64,000 nt of DNA from Streptomyces guryensis (GTDB lineage: Bacteria > Actinomycetota > Actinomycetes > Streptomycetales > Streptomycetaceae), in the NCBI RefSeq assembly GCF_021261325.1, contig NZ_JAJSBI010000001.1, positions 682,001-746,000 of the forward strand. The letters run 5' to 3'. Position 1 is the stretch's first letter. Each line of letters begins with the position of its first letter. Under the pieces are notes generated by a model. The model was not told the origin of the DNA. It ran no database searches and saw only the letters and a program-made list of their open reading frames with translations. The translations under genes and the position numbers were made by a program. Of the stretch, positions 42,598 to 51,364 are shown one piece after another.

Positions 42598-43299
42598 CTA
42601 CTGCCCGCCGAGGACTCCCGGGGTGTCATGCAGGACCACGCTCCGCTGCAGCGGAACCCGCTCCGTGCGGAGCGTGTTCACCGGTGCCGCCGGGTCGGCC
42701 ATGCCGAAGGAGATCCCGAACAGCAGCTTGAGCTCCGCGGGGACGCCCAGGAACTCGCGGACGGTGTCGGCGTAGACGCCGAGGACGGTCTGCGGGATGC
42801 CGGCCAGCCCCCGGGCCGCCAGCGAGAGCAGGAAGTTCTGCGCGTACATGCCGATGTCGCCGGCCGTCCGTACCCCGTCACCGAGGGCCGGCATGAACAG
42901 GAAAGCGGCATGGGGAGCGCCGTAGAACTCCAGGTTCTCGCGGACCGCCGCCCTCCTGCCGTCTCGGTCCGAGCGCTCGACACCCCGGACCCGGTAGACA
43001 CTCGCGCCCAGGGCATGCGACCGCTCGAGGTAGATGTTCTCCTCGCCGTAGCCATCGGTGAAATCCGGAGAGGTCCGCCCCTCCTCCTCGGCCCGGAGCA
43101 GCTCTTTGCCCAGGGCGTCCCGCGCCGCACCCGAGACGACGTGCACCGTCCACGGCTGGGTGTTGCTGTTCGAGGGGGCGGTCTGCGCGTCTTCCAGCAC
43201 ACCGCGGATGTCCGCAGGGGACAGGGCGGTGGGCAGGAACTGCCGGGGGGAGCGGCGGGAGCGTGCAATGTCGGTGAAGGGTGATGCGGTGCCGGGCAA
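42598..43299 (-). CDS. Nitroreductase family protein
   Basis: FMN-binding reductase of 233 residues. FTDIARSRRSPRQFLPTALS and EDAQTAPSNSNTQPWTVHVV form the FMN phosphate site. FLLSLAARGLAGIPQTVLGV and LLFGISFGMADP complete the fold. The TTG at 43299, behind a GGAGAGGAA site, is the best start. It lies on the same strand as the neighbouring FMN monooxygenase and may reduce nitro compounds or quinones. Confidence 0.88.
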   Translation of the reverse strand: MPGTASPFTDIARSRRSPRQFLPTALSPADIRGVLEDAQTAPSNSNTQPWTVHVVSGAARDALGKELLRAEEEGRTSPDFTDGYGEENIYLERSHALGASVYRVRGVERSDRDGRRAAVRENLEFYGAPHAAFLFMPALGDGVRTAGDIGMYAQNFLLSLAARGLAGIPQTVLGVYADTVREFLGVPAELKLLFGISFGMADPAAPVNTLRTERVPLQRSVVLHDTPGVLGGQ

Positions 43300-43571
43300 G
43301 GCGGTTCCTCTCCGTGGCGCGCAGTCTCCGCCACGGCGGCTGCGGCACAGCGCAGTACGGCAGGCCGCACGAGGCGGCAGTCGACGTGAGGGCCGGATGC
43401 GAGATGCGCTCTTGCGACTATCTGCAGGCTTGCGGATGTTCGCAGGCAGCGGGGTGCCGAGGCTGCAGTGTGGGGGGACGGTGCGCCCTTCGTGTTCGTC
43501 TTTGTGCGTTCGTGGCGTGCCGCTGCTGCCGCTCTCGTGCCGTTGCGTGCACGAGTGCCGCGTCGGGCGAC

Positions 43572-44312
43572 TCAGCGGTGGGCGGCGCGGTTCATCTCGA
43601 CGATGTCGTCGAGAGTGGGATTGGCACCGCGGGCGGCGATGCGTTCCGGGAGGCTGTCGCGGATGGCTGCGTCCTTGGCGCGGTCGGCCGCGGCCAGGGC
43701 CGCCGGCAGTTCGTCGAGGGTCAGTTCGGTGCAGTAGGCGGGGCTGTTTGGCTGCTGGCGCCAGGAGTCGGCCAGTGTGCCGGCGTCGTAGGGGTCGAAG
43801 CCGGTGTCGTCCACGAGCTGCATGGCCACGCGCCGCGCCTCGTCGGAGTCGCCGGCGACGGGGATGGCGAGGCGGCCGGGCGTTCCGGCCGGGACGCCCC
43901 GGGTCTGCTGTGTTCCGGCCAGGGCTGCGTTCCACGCCTTGACCACGGGGCGGCCGAGCAGCTCGGCGGTGTACACGCTCTCCACCTGGCCGTTGTCCAC
44001 CGCCTCGATCGGCTCGCTGAGCATGCCGGGGTAGTAGTTCGAGGTGTCGATGACCACCGTCTCGTCGGGCACCGACGCGAACAGGTCCGCCAGCTGGCCC
44101 GCCACCCCGAACGGGATCGACAGGACGATGACGTCCCGGCCCTGGACGGCGGCGTCGGAGAGGTCCACCGCGCGGGCCCCGGACTCCAGCACCTCCGCCC
44201 GGACGGCCTCGGGGCCGCGGGCGTCGGCCACCTGGACGTCGTGACCGGCCGTGCTGAGCTTGGCAGCGAGGTTCCCGCCGATGGCACCGGCGCCTATGAC
44301 AGTAATTTTCAT
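43572..44312 (-). CDS. NADPH-dependent F420 reductase-like protein
   Basis: Rossmann-fold protein of 246 residues. The start at 44312 follows AGGGAACAA and opens MKITVIGAGAIGGNLAAKLS. The NADP-binding and F420-binding half of the NADPH:F420 oxidoreductase (Fno) family continues with VIDTSNYYPGM and VVKAWNAALAG. It may supply reduced F420 or act as a dehydrogenase. Nearest regulator: the TetR gene just upstream. Confidence 0.87.
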   Translation of the reverse strand: MKITVIGAGAIGGNLAAKLSTAGHDVQVADARGPEAVRAEVLESGARAVDLSDAAVQGRDVIVLSIPFGVAGQLADLFASVPDETVVIDTSNYYPGMLSEPIEAVDNGQVESVYTAELLGRPVVKAWNAALAGTQQTRGVPAGTPGRLAIPVAGDSDEARRVAMQLVDDTGFDPYDAGTLADSWRQQPNSPAYCTELTLDELPAALAAADRAKDAAIRDSLPERIAARGANPTLDDIVEMNRAAHR

Positions 44313-44416
44313 GATTTGTTCCCTAGGAGGTTGTGCCGCCCCTGGGGCAGCACGACGTGATGGATGGGTGGTGGTGCCCGCCTGGCGTTGCGGGGCGGAG
44401 CGGGGTGCCTGGCGGT

Positions 44417-45010
44417 TTACGCCTGGGTGTCCTGCCGGCGGTAGCCGCTCGCGATGAGTGTGCGGAGCCGGTCGAGCGACTCCTCCTCGGTGCCGGTGCC
44501 CTTGATCCAGGCAACGGAACAGGCCGCGAGGAACAGGTCGTGCCCCCGCACCGACGCGCGCACGCGCCCCGCGAGCTGCGCGGCTCGCACGTACTGGTCG
44601 GTGGCGGAGATGAGGATGTGGCAGGGGATGGTGAGCGGGTTGTCCGGCTCCTGGGCCCGGGCGGCGGCCATGAGCGGGTCCGGCAGCCCGCTGAAGGCGC
44701 TGAAGTACTCCTCCATCGCCCGCAGCCACTGCTCCAGCGCCTCGGCGGGGTCGCCGAGCTGATCGATGTCCGCCTGGCGGGCCACCAGCTCCTCGGAGCG
44801 CGTCTGTAGCACAGCCGCCAGCAGTGCTTCCCGGGTGGGGAAGTGCCGGTACAGGGTGGCGGGTCCGACGCCCGCCTCCTTGGCCACCGCCTCGAGGGAG
44901 GTGCCGACCCCGTGCTGCAGGAAGTGACGCTGCGCGGTCTCCAGGAGGGCAGCGCGGTTGCGCTGGACGTCCGCGCGGGGCTTGCGTTCCCGCTGTGCAC
45001 CGGCGCTCAT
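44417..45010 (-). CDS. TetR family regulator
   Basis: Repressor of 197 residues. The helix-turn-helix covers about residues 18-64 (VGTSLEAVAKEAGVGPATLY, RHFPTREALL). The C-terminal ligand domain belongs to the SbtR-like TetR_C group. Two imperfect palindromes of the form ACGGA-N7-TCCGT lie upstream at 45050-45066 and 45084-45100. It probably represses itself and the downstream reductase gene on the same strand. Confidence 0.9.
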   Translation of the reverse strand: MSAGAQRERKPRADVQRNRAALLETAQRHFLQHGVGTSLEAVAKEAGVGPATLYRHFPTREALLAAVLQTRSEELVARQADIDQLGDPAEALEQWLRAMEEYFSAFSGLPDPLMAAARAQEPDNPLTIPCHILISATDQYVRAAQLAGRVRASVRGHDLFLAACSVAWIKGTGTEEESLDRLRTLIASGYRRQDTQA

Positions 45011-45049
45011 GCGCCCTCCTGTCTGCCGTGCTCCTGCGGCCGCATCAAA

Positions 45050-45100
45050 ACGGATGCTGCCTCCGTACTTGGTCGAGAGTAAAACGGAGGCAGCGTCCGG
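45050..45100. promoter_or_regulatory. Paired TetR operator
   Basis: ACGGATGCTGCCTCCGT (45050-45066) and ACGGAGGCAGCGTCCGG (45084-45100) are related, near-palindromic and inverted to each other. They lie 40-90 bases before the TetR start, with an AT-rich GAGAGTAAAA between them. Confidence 0.6.
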
Positions 45101-45250
45101 TCAAATGGGCGGCCTGAGCGCGGAGCCCGGACACCGCAGGGGGCCGACACATTGAGCAGCCGTAGAGCGCGGGAGCCGTGCGGGCTGCACCATTCCAGGG
45201 GACCCTTGTCCGGCCTCTCCAGCGCGGAGCCCGGTCCTCGGTCCAGGACG

Positions 45251-46096
45251 TCAGGGGGTGAGCTGTTGGTGTCCGATGACGGCGAGCAGTTCGAGTTTGC
45301 TGTGGCTCTCCGTGCCGGGGCGGGTGGTCAGCACCACCAGGGTCTGGGCGCGGTTCTCGGTGTACAGGAGCTGGGCGTCGACGTCGATGCGGCCGAGTTC
45401 GGGATGGAGGAGGGTCTTGCAGTCGCCGTAGCGGGCGACTTCCTGAAGTTCCCACATGCGGACGAACTCGGGGCTGCGTTCCTGGAGTTCGGCGAGGATC
45501 CGGGCGGCTCGGGGGGTGTCGCTGCCGGCTGTCAGCGCGGCCCGCAGGCGTGCCGCCTGGGCGCGGCCGTGGCTTTCGTGGACCTCCTCGGGATACACCA
45601 GACGTTCGGCCGGGTCCATGAACCAGCGGTAGTAGCCGCTACTGGCCAGACCGGTGTGGCGGGTCTGGTCGCCGAGCAGCGCGATGGCCAACGGGTTCAT
45701 CGCGAGGGTGTCGGACAGGTCGGTCGTTACCAGGGCAGGGGAGTCGTCCAGGCGGTCCAGGACCCGTAGCAGCGTCGGGCTGACATGCTCCGAACGCAGG
45801 AAACGGGCCGGGGCGTTGTGCCCGATGAGGACGAAGAGATGGTCGCATTCGTCCAGGGTCAGCCGCAGCGCCCGGGCGAGAGCCGCGGTGATCTGGACGG
45901 AGGGCTGCGGAGCACGCTGCTGTTCCAGCCGGGCGTAGTAGTCGGTGGACATGCCGGCGAGCTGCGCGACCTCCTCGCGGCGCAGCCCCCGTGTACGCCT
46001 GCGCGGCCCCTCGACCAGCCCGACGTCGCGGGGCCGCAACATCTCACGTCGGTGGCGCAGGAATTCCGCCAGTTCCTTCTTGTCCATGCCGTCCAT
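45251..46096 (-). CDS. XRE/MmyB-like transcriptional regulator
   Basis: Regulator of 281 residues. The N-terminal XRE helix-turn-helix contains RRTRGLRREEVAQLAGMSTD followed by YYARLEQQRAPQPS. The C-terminal MmyB-like ligand-binding domain has YYRWFMDPAERLVYPEEVHE and VVLTTRPGTESHSKLELL. MmyB-type regulators in Streptomyces are often paired with SDR genes. A CCATGG palindrome 38 bases upstream (46134-46143) also occurs before SDR genes and the paoABC-like operon. It is therefore the likely controller of that group (inference). The start at 46087 is an alternative. Confidence 0.9.
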   Translation of the reverse strand: MDGMDKKELAEFLRHRREMLRPRDVGLVEGPRRRTRGLRREEVAQLAGMSTDYYARLEQQRAPQPSVQITAALARALRLTLDECDHLFVLIGHNAPARFLRSEHVSPTLLRVLDRLDDSPALVTTDLSDTLAMNPLAIALLGDQTRHTGLASSGYYRWFMDPAERLVYPEEVHESHGRAQAARLRAALTAGSDTPRAARILAELQERSPEFVRMWELQEVARYGDCKTLLHPELGRIDVDAQLLYTENRAQTLVVLTTRPGTESHSKLELLAVIGHQQLTP

Positions 46097-46133
46097 CCTC
46101 GCCGCATCCTGCCCGGCTATCCAGAGACCGCCG

Positions 46134-46143
46134 ATCCATGGCT
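46134..46143. promoter_or_regulatory. CCATGG palindrome, site E
   Basis: ATCCATGGCT preceded by CAGAGACCGCCG, as at the other four sites. Upstream of the XRE regulator, suggesting autoregulation. Confidence 0.6.
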
Positions 46144-46406
46144 GAGCCCTCCTCTCCCACCCGCGCGAAGCCGCTCGTATGGCTGGCTGGCCGACGCGAG
46201 GGCGCGCGCGGCGAGACGACCCGATGACCACCTACCCCTGCATGACCCGCTGGGCAATTCGCCGGCTGTTGGCGCTGCGCCGCTTTGGACCCAACGCTTT
46301 GACCGGCCCCGGCCCCGGCCCCGGGCCTCGTCGCCGGCCCGGCTGACACGACGATGTTCGCCGAGTCAGCCGGGCGCTCGCGTGCCCCTCGGCGTTCAGG
46401 ACGGAG

Positions 46407-46432
46407 CCGGTCGTCTCCGTTGAGACGACCGG
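46407..46432 (-). terminator. Hairpin terminator
   Basis: CCGGTCGTCTC (46407-46417) pairs with GAGACGACCGG (46422-46432) across a CGTT loop, following the SDR/SnoaL-fragment unit. Bases 46144-46406 show no gene. Confidence 0.6.
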
Positions 46433-46453
46433 GGCGGAGCCGAAGGCGCTTCC

Positions 46454-46513
46454 TTACCGTTCCGCGTCTTCGGTGAGGAGCTCCCCGAGGCGGTCCAGCT
46501 CGCGTTCGTCCAT
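46454..46513 (-). pseudogene. SnoaL-like fragment downstream of SDR
   Basis: Nineteen codons, MDERELDRLGELLTEDAER, match residues 22-40 of the intact SnoaL-like protein at 48045 (MDEHELDRLGECLTEDA). A stop then follows. It is the remains of the second gene of an SDR-SnoaL unit. Confidence 0.7.
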
Positions 46514-46570
46514 GATGCGGCCCGACAGGACCCGCCCGCGTGCTGTTGTTACGCGTCTGTCACAGGTCGG

Positions 46571-47320
46571 TCAGCTGCCGCTGAGCATGGCGAGGACTTC
46601 GTCGTAGGAGCCGTTGGCCTGCGCGTCGCGGAGGAACCTGGCGCGCTCCACGACCAGTTCCTTGGCGTCGGGCTTCTCACGCAGCAGGCCGAGAACCTCG
46701 GTGAGGAAGTCGTCCAACGGCATGGACTGCTCGTTGTCCTGCTGGCCCATCAGGGTCGTGCGCACAGCCGGCGGGACCATCTCGATCACCTGGACGCCGG
46801 TGTCAGCACTGGCGAGCTGGATGCGCAGGCTCTCGGAGAAGGAGTGCAGCGCGGCCTTGGTCGCGTTGTAGGTCGGTGTGAACGGGAGCGGTACGAACGC
46901 CAGCGCGGAGGTGACGTTCACGACGACCGCCTCGTCCTTGCCCACCAGGAGGGGCAGGAAGGCGTATGTCATCCGGATCGTGCCGAGCAGATTGGTCGCG
47001 ACGTGATCCTCGGCGGCCTGGAGTCCGGCCGGGTCGAGGACGCTCTCCGGCAGCTGAATGCCCGCGTTGTTGACGAGGACGTTCAGCCCCGGGTGGCTCG
47101 CCGCCACGGTCTCACTCGCCCGGGCGATCGAGTCGGGGTCCGCGACATCGAGGACGAGCGCGTCGATGCCCGGGTGCTCGGCCGTGATCTCGTCGAGGAG
47201 TTCCTTGCGCCGGCCGGCGACGATCACCTTGTTGCCGGCCTCGTGCAGACGCAGGGCCAGACCGAGGCCGATGCCCGAGGTTCCGCCGGTGATCAGGATC
47301 GTGTTGCCAGTCATCTTCAT
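46571..47320 (-). CDS. Short-chain dehydrogenase (SDR), copy 1
   Basis: Classical SDR of 249 residues. MKMTGNTILITGGTSGIGLG is the cofactor-binding start, NVLVNNAGIQ and NVTSALAFVPLPFTPTYNATK carry the catalytic Asn, Ser, Tyr and Lys. This is the DltE-like group often paired with MmyB regulators. It is a close paralogue of the gene at 63405, including the 91-base leader from the CCATGG palindrome. Catalytic residues are intact. Substrate unknown. Confidence 0.9.
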   Translation of the reverse strand: MKMTGNTILITGGTSGIGLGLALRLHEAGNKVIVAGRRKELLDEITAEHPGIDALVLDVADPDSIARASETVAASHPGLNVLVNNAGIQLPESVLDPAGLQAAEDHVATNLLGTIRMTYAFLPLLVGKDEAVVVNVTSALAFVPLPFTPTYNATKAALHSFSESLRIQLASADTGVQVIEMVPPAVRTTLMGQQDNEQSMPLDDFLTEVLGLLREKPDAKELVVERARFLRDAQANGSYDEVLAMLSGS

Positions 47321-47410
47321 GAGGGTCCTGCTCCTTCGGTACGGCGGGCCGGTGAGCGCCCGCAGCCTCGACCGTAGGAGCGTCCGCGCAGGGGCGGGAG
47401 AGGAAGGTTT

Positions 47411-47420
47411 GTCCATGGAT
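47411..47420. promoter_or_regulatory. CCATGG palindrome, site C
   Basis: GTCCATGGAT on the plus strand, oriented towards the minus-strand SDR start 91 bases away. Confidence 0.65.
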
Positions 47421-47623
47421 CGGCGGTCTCTGCCTCGTGAAGCGAACGCCGCACGTCGGGCTGGGTCCTGCAGAAGCCGGACGGCGGGCCGCGGTCCCGG
47501 CCGAGGCGTAGTCCACGCCGTCGACTGCGAGGAAGCACCTGCCGGGGCACCGCCGCTGACGCTGGATCAGGCGCTGGACGACGCGGAGCATCCCGGTACC
47601 CGGCTGTGCTCCGTGGGCAGCCC

Positions 47624-47850
47624 ATGCTCGACGTCCCGTACGAGCTGGTTGAGCACGTCTCGTGGCTCATCCACCCCCTATCGCGGCTTACTACAGCGCC
47701 TGCGCCACCGCCCGCACCCCTTACACGGCCACCGTGAACTTCCCGGAGCACTACCAGCGATACAACCGCGCCCACGCCCGTCTCCGCGCTCCAGGCGAAC
47801 GCGCCTTCGCCCGTCTCAAGTCCGGCGACTTGATGGTGGCCGGCTGGGGA
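47624..47850 (+). pseudogene. IS5-type (DDE_Tnp_4) transposase remnant
   Basis: N-terminal piece MLDVPYELVEHVSWLIH is joined directly to a C-terminal piece (TPYTATVNFPEHYQRYNRAH, then ARLRAPGERAFARLKS). The catalytic middle is deleted. The DDE triad is absent. Confidence 0.65.
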
Positions 47851-47869
47851 GGATCGTCGGTCCATGGAT

Positions 47870-47879
47870 ATGTGATCCT
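47870..47879. promoter_or_regulatory. CCATGG palindrome, site D
   Basis: GTCCATGGAT with a degenerate leader (ATCCTCTCCCGCC) that leads into an SDR remnant and then the SnoaL-like gene. Confidence 0.6.
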
Positions 47880-47944
47880 CTCCCGCCCCCGCCGATACAC
47901 CCCCATAGTCGAGACTGCCGGCGCGCCCGGCCCCTGCGGCGAAG

Positions 47945-48003
47945 GAGAGCATCGCCGCGGCCAACGGTGCCTACGACCAGGTGCTGGCCATGCTGAACGG
48001 GCA
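47945..48003 (+). pseudogene. SDR C-terminal remnant
   Basis: ESIAAANGAYDQVLAMLNG resembles the end of the SDR at 46571 (DAQANGSYDEVLAMLSG). The body of the gene is deleted, so the leader and RBS (GAAGGAG) are fused to the last codons. The SnoaL-like gene follows. Confidence 0.65.
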
Positions 48004-48044
48004 CCAAGGCCTGATCCAGCAACGCACAAAATGGAGAGCCGAAC

Positions 48045-48437
48045 GTGAAACCCACGCATGAAGACACCGTCGAAATCAGCAGGGCCGTGGCGCTGTGGGC
48101 GCACATCATGGACGAGCACGAACTGGACCGGCTCGGCGAATGCCTCACCGAAGACGCGGTGTGGGACGGCAGCGTCTTCGGCGGCGACCCGGTCGTCGGG
48201 CTGGACGCGATCGCGACCTTCATGAACGCCCCCGGGCACGCGAAAGCCCACCACACGACGAACATCGTCGTGTCGGAAGGCCCGGGCGATGAGGTCCGGG
48301 CCCGATCCAAAGGTCTGAGCCTGCTGGAGGGCGGGGGTGTCGCCAGCGTCGTCTACGCCGACGACCTGCGACGCACCGATGACGGCTGGCGCATTTCCCG
48401 GCGGGTCATCCATGTCACGTGGCCACATCGCTTCTAG
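48045..48437 (+). CDS. SnoaL-like (NTF2-fold) protein
   Basis: Protein of 130 residues with the cystatin/NTF2 cone fold: ALWAHIMDEHELDRLGECLT, DAVWDGSVFGGDPVVGLDAI and DDGWRISRRVIHVTW. Members are small isomerases, cyclases or hydratases. The GTG start follows GGAGAGCC. An IS5 element is inserted exactly at its stop codon: TA is duplicated, and the stop changes from an inferred TAA to TAG. The natural next gene is the hydrolase after the IS. Confidence 0.88.
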   Translation: MKPTHEDTVEISRAVALWAHIMDEHELDRLGECLTEDAVWDGSVFGGDPVVGLDAIATFMNAPGHAKAHHTTNIVVSEGPGDEVRARSKGLSLLEGGGVASVVYADDLRRTDDGWRISRRVIHVTWPHRF

Positions 48438-49328
48438 GGGTGCTTTCAAAAAGCCGGGTGCTTGCGGGCGAGTGTCATGCAGTAGGCGAGTTGCAGTAAG
48501 GCGTCGTGCATGTCGTCGCGTGCTTCCCACCGGATCCGCAGGCGGCGAGGGCCATGGAGCCAGGCGATGGCGGACTCGGTGTCCCAGCGGACCTTGCCCA
48601 GGCCCGAGCGGTGCGGCTGGCTCCGTCGAGCGATCTTCGGTGTGATGCCGCGCTCGCGCAGTCGGCGGCGATAGAGGTCGTAGTCGTAGCCGCGGTCGGC
48701 ATACAGCATCCTGGGTTTGGGCCCCGCTTGCCCCGCACCGGCCCAAGGCTGTCGATCAGCGGCAGAAGCCGGGTGACATCGTGGCGGTGACCGCCGGTCA
48801 GCGACACCCGCAGCGGGGTGCCGCGGGCATCGGTCAGCGCGTGATGCTTCGAGCCCGGCCGCCCGCGGTCCACCGGGCTCGGACCGACTTTCGGGCTGCG
48901 TCGCCCCCGTTTGGCCTGCACGTGTGAGGCGTCGATGGTGGCGCGGGAGAAGTCGAGACGGTCCGCCGCCCGCAACCCGTCCAGCAGCACCCGCTGGAGT
49001 TCCTCCCACACCCCGGCCTCCTGCCACTCGGCCAGCCGCCGCCAGCAGGCAGGACCCGAACCGAACCCCCACTCCTGCGGCAGGAACTCCCACTGGACAC
49101 CTGTGTAGAGGACGAACAGCACACCTTGGAGCGTCTTGCGGTCATCGATCCGCTTGCGCCCCGGTACCGGAACCGCCGCTCATGCTTCGGCAACAGCGGC
49201 TCGATCACCACCCGCAACCCGTCCCTGACCTCCCATGGCTTCCGCCGCGCCATGGTCACACCCCACAGAAAACACGGGATTACGTACATCTCCACCGTGC
49301 CACAACACGATCTTTCTGCAAGGACCCC
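48437..49328 (-). mobile_element. IS5-family (IS427-like) insertion sequence, decayed
   Basis: About 892 bp bounded by imperfect inverted ends (GGGGTGCTTTCAAAAAG on the left; GGGGTCCTTGCAGAAAG read inwards from the right) and flanked by TA on both sides (48435-48436 and 49329-49330), as expected for the IS427 group. It lies between the SnoaL-like and hydrolase genes. Confidence 0.75.
48446..49253 (-). pseudogene. IS5-family transposase, frameshifted
   Basis: Begins MARRKPWEVRDGLRVVIEPL and continues in a second frame (RIDDRKTLQGVLFVLYTGVQ to HALTDARGTPLRVSLTGGHR), then in a third (MLYADRGYDYDLYRRRLRER). One frame change may be the programmed -1 shift known in this group. Two are needed to rebuild the full protein, so the enzyme is probably dead. 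Confidence 0.8.
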
Positions 49329-49348
49329 TAAAAGGACGTAACACCGCC

Positions 49349-50287
49349 ATGAACGCTTTCACCACCGCCGTAGCCGTCGGGTCGGAGGAGCCGCTCAGCC
49401 CCGGCTACGACGCGGCGACCAAGGACGACGCCGAGTTCAACAAGTACTTCCGGCACGGCTTCACCACCATCGACGACGTGCAGATGCACTACGTCATCGG
49501 CGGCGACGGCCCGCAGGTCTTGGTGCTGCTGCACGGCTGGCCGCAGAGCTGGTACGAGTACCGCCAGATCATGCCCTCGCTGCTGCCCGGCCGCACCGTC
49601 ATCGCCATCGACCTGCCGGGCATGGGCGACTCGACCGGAAACCCGCCCTCCATGACCAAGACGGTCCTGGCCACCTACGTCCACAAGCTGCTCAACCACC
49701 TCGGCCACCACGAGAACGTACACGTCGTCGGCCACGACTTCGGCCTCAACGTCGCCTACCCACTGGCCGCCCAGCACCGCGACCAGGTGGCGGGCCTGTT
49801 CCTCATGGACGGCGGCCTCGTCGGCAAGAACCTGAAGTTCGCCACCCTCGCATCGGTATCTTGGCACTTCTCCTTCTTCCTGCAGAATCCGCTCGCCGAG
49901 GAACTGGTCACCGGCCGGGTCGAAACCTTCCTCACCCACTTCTTCCAGAGTGTGAAGACCGCCGGCGAGAACGTCTCCGACGACGAACTCGCCGAGTTCG
50001 TCCGGGTGTTCTCCCGCCCCCAGGTCCTGCACGCCGGCTTCGAGCTCTACCGGACCCTGACCCAGGACGAGGCCGACAACACCAAACTCCAGGACACCCC
50101 GCTGACCATCCCGGTCCACATGATCACCCAGGCCGCCCTCGCCGACGTGTTCCTGCCGCCCATCCAGGACGCCGCCCCCCACGCCACCTCCGCCATCGTC
50201 CCCGGCGCCGGACACTTCCTCGTCCACGAAGCACCCGACCGCGTCCTGGCCGAGATCAACGCCTTCTACCCCACCCCCACCCCCTGA
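49349..50287 (+). CDS. Alpha/beta hydrolase, epoxide-hydrolase-like
   Basis: Hydrolase of 312 residues. The oxyanion motif is HGWPQSWYEYR (61-72), and the nucleophile elbow is GHDFG with Asp130 instead of Ser, which indicates an epoxide hydrolase or dehalogenase. The catalytic His is in VPGAGHFLVHEAP. Its ribosome-binding site AAAGGACG lies directly after the IS5 element. Before insertion it followed the SnoaL-like gene in one operon. Confidence 0.9.
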   Translation: MNAFTTAVAVGSEEPLSPGYDAATKDDAEFNKYFRHGFTTIDDVQMHYVIGGDGPQVLVLLHGWPQSWYEYRQIMPSLLPGRTVIAIDLPGMGDSTGNPPSMTKTVLATYVHKLLNHLGHHENVHVVGHDFGLNVAYPLAAQHRDQVAGLFLMDGGLVGKNLKFATLASVSWHFSFFLQNPLAEELVTGRVETFLTHFFQSVKTAGENVSDDELAEFVRVFSRPQVLHAGFELYRTLTQDEADNTKLQDTPLTIPVHMITQAALADVFLPPIQDAAPHATSAIVPGAGHFLVHEAPDRVLAEINAFYPTPTP

Positions 50288-50561
50288 CACAAAGCACCAC
50301 ACGACCACATGACGTCCAAACCATCCGACGCCAGAACTCGCGCGGTCCCTGAACGGCAACCTCGAAAGCCAGCACACCGAGGCCAACGTAAACGGCGCCT
50401 GACGACGTCTCAGCCGGATCACACCTGCCGGAATCCGCGTACGAGTGGATCCGCACCCATCCCACAGCACCCTCCTCAAGCGCATCTACACCGCTCCGAG
50501 GACGCGACCTCCATCATGTCGTCACCCCCGACGCCGTCTGCCTGAAAGGTTGTCAGCGCTT

Positions 50562-50993
50562 ATGCGTGCAACACACCTCGCCACGCTCACCGCCGTATCG
50601 GCCCTGGCCCTGGCCCTGGTTCCGGGCACCGCCAGTGCCACGCCCGCTTCGGGCATAACCTCCACCACCATCTACCAGCGCACGGTAGGGAGCACGACCT
50701 ACACTCTCAAGCAGATCACCATCGCGCCCGGCGGCAGCACCGGGTGGCACTACCACGACGGTCCGTTGTACGCCGTCGTCGAGAAGGGCACGCTCACCCA
50801 CTCCGACGCCGACTGCGCTACGGATGGGATCTACTCCGCCGGCGCCTTCATCGACGAGATGTCGGGAGCGAACCATGTCCACATCGGCCGCAACCTGGGG
50901 ACCACGCCCCTGGTACTGGACGCGCTCTACGTCGATCCGGTCGGCGACCCGCTCTCGGTGAGCGCTCCCAACCCGGGCTGCGACTTCCAGTAA
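50562..50993 (+). CDS. Secreted cupin-domain protein
   Basis: Protein of 143 residues with a signal peptide (LATLTAVSALALALVPGTAS, cleavage near ATA/TPA). A single cupin barrel has the metal motif GWHYHDGPLYAVVEKGTLTH and a second His pair in NHVHIGRN. Probably an exported metal-binding protein. Ligand unknown. Bases 50288-50561 upstream show nothing recognisable. Confidence 0.82.
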   Translation: MRATHLATLTAVSALALALVPGTASATPASGITSTTIYQRTVGSTTYTLKQITIAPGGSTGWHYHDGPLYAVVEKGTLTHSDADCATDGIYSAGAFIDEMSGANHVHIGRNLGTTPLVLDALYVDPVGDPLSVSAPNPGCDFQ

Positions 50994-51074
50994 CGGCGGT
51001 GGCCTGCGCGACCAGCGTCACGGCCGGACAGGCCACCGACCGTCCTCGGGCATCAGCCGCAACAAGTAGCGCGC

Positions 51075-51194
51075 AGGGCCTATTGGGCGGGGAAGCTCAA
51101 GGGCAACCAGCCGAAGCTCACCACCCGCCAGCAGGAGCACCTGGTCGAACAGCACGCCACCGGCGAGCGGACGCCGCGCCAGGCGTACGTCTGA
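51075..51194 (+). pseudogene. Serine recombinase (resolvase) C-terminal fragment
   Basis: GKLKGNQPKLTTRQQEHLVE followed by QHATGERTPRQ matches the linker and helix-turn-helix start of Tn3-type resolvases. The catalytic domain is missing. Together with the adjacent transposase remnant it marks a dead Tn3-family transposon. Confidence 0.55.
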
Positions 51195-51323
51195 CGCGGC
51201 CGGGGCCCGTACAACCGGCACACGATCCCGTCGACCCGGGCCCCTACCCGCCCGACAGCCTCGCCCGCTCAGACTGCGACCCGCGAAAGGCGGGCACTCG
51301 CAGCTGACCCACCTCGCGCAGAC

Positions 51324-51364
51324 AAGGCGGTCCGGAGTCATCGCCACTGACTCCGGACCGCCTT
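51324..51364. terminator. Perfect 17-bp-arm hairpin
   Basis: AAGGCGGTCCGGAGTCA (51324-51340) pairs with 51348-51364. It lies at the end of the Tn3 transposase remnant and probably terminates in both directions. Confidence 0.7.

Noticed and set aside
42598..43935. N-terminal extension of the nitroreductase frame to 445 residues
   Set aside because: The extension is low-complexity and overlaps the F420-reductase gene. The family domain begins at the TTG at 43299.
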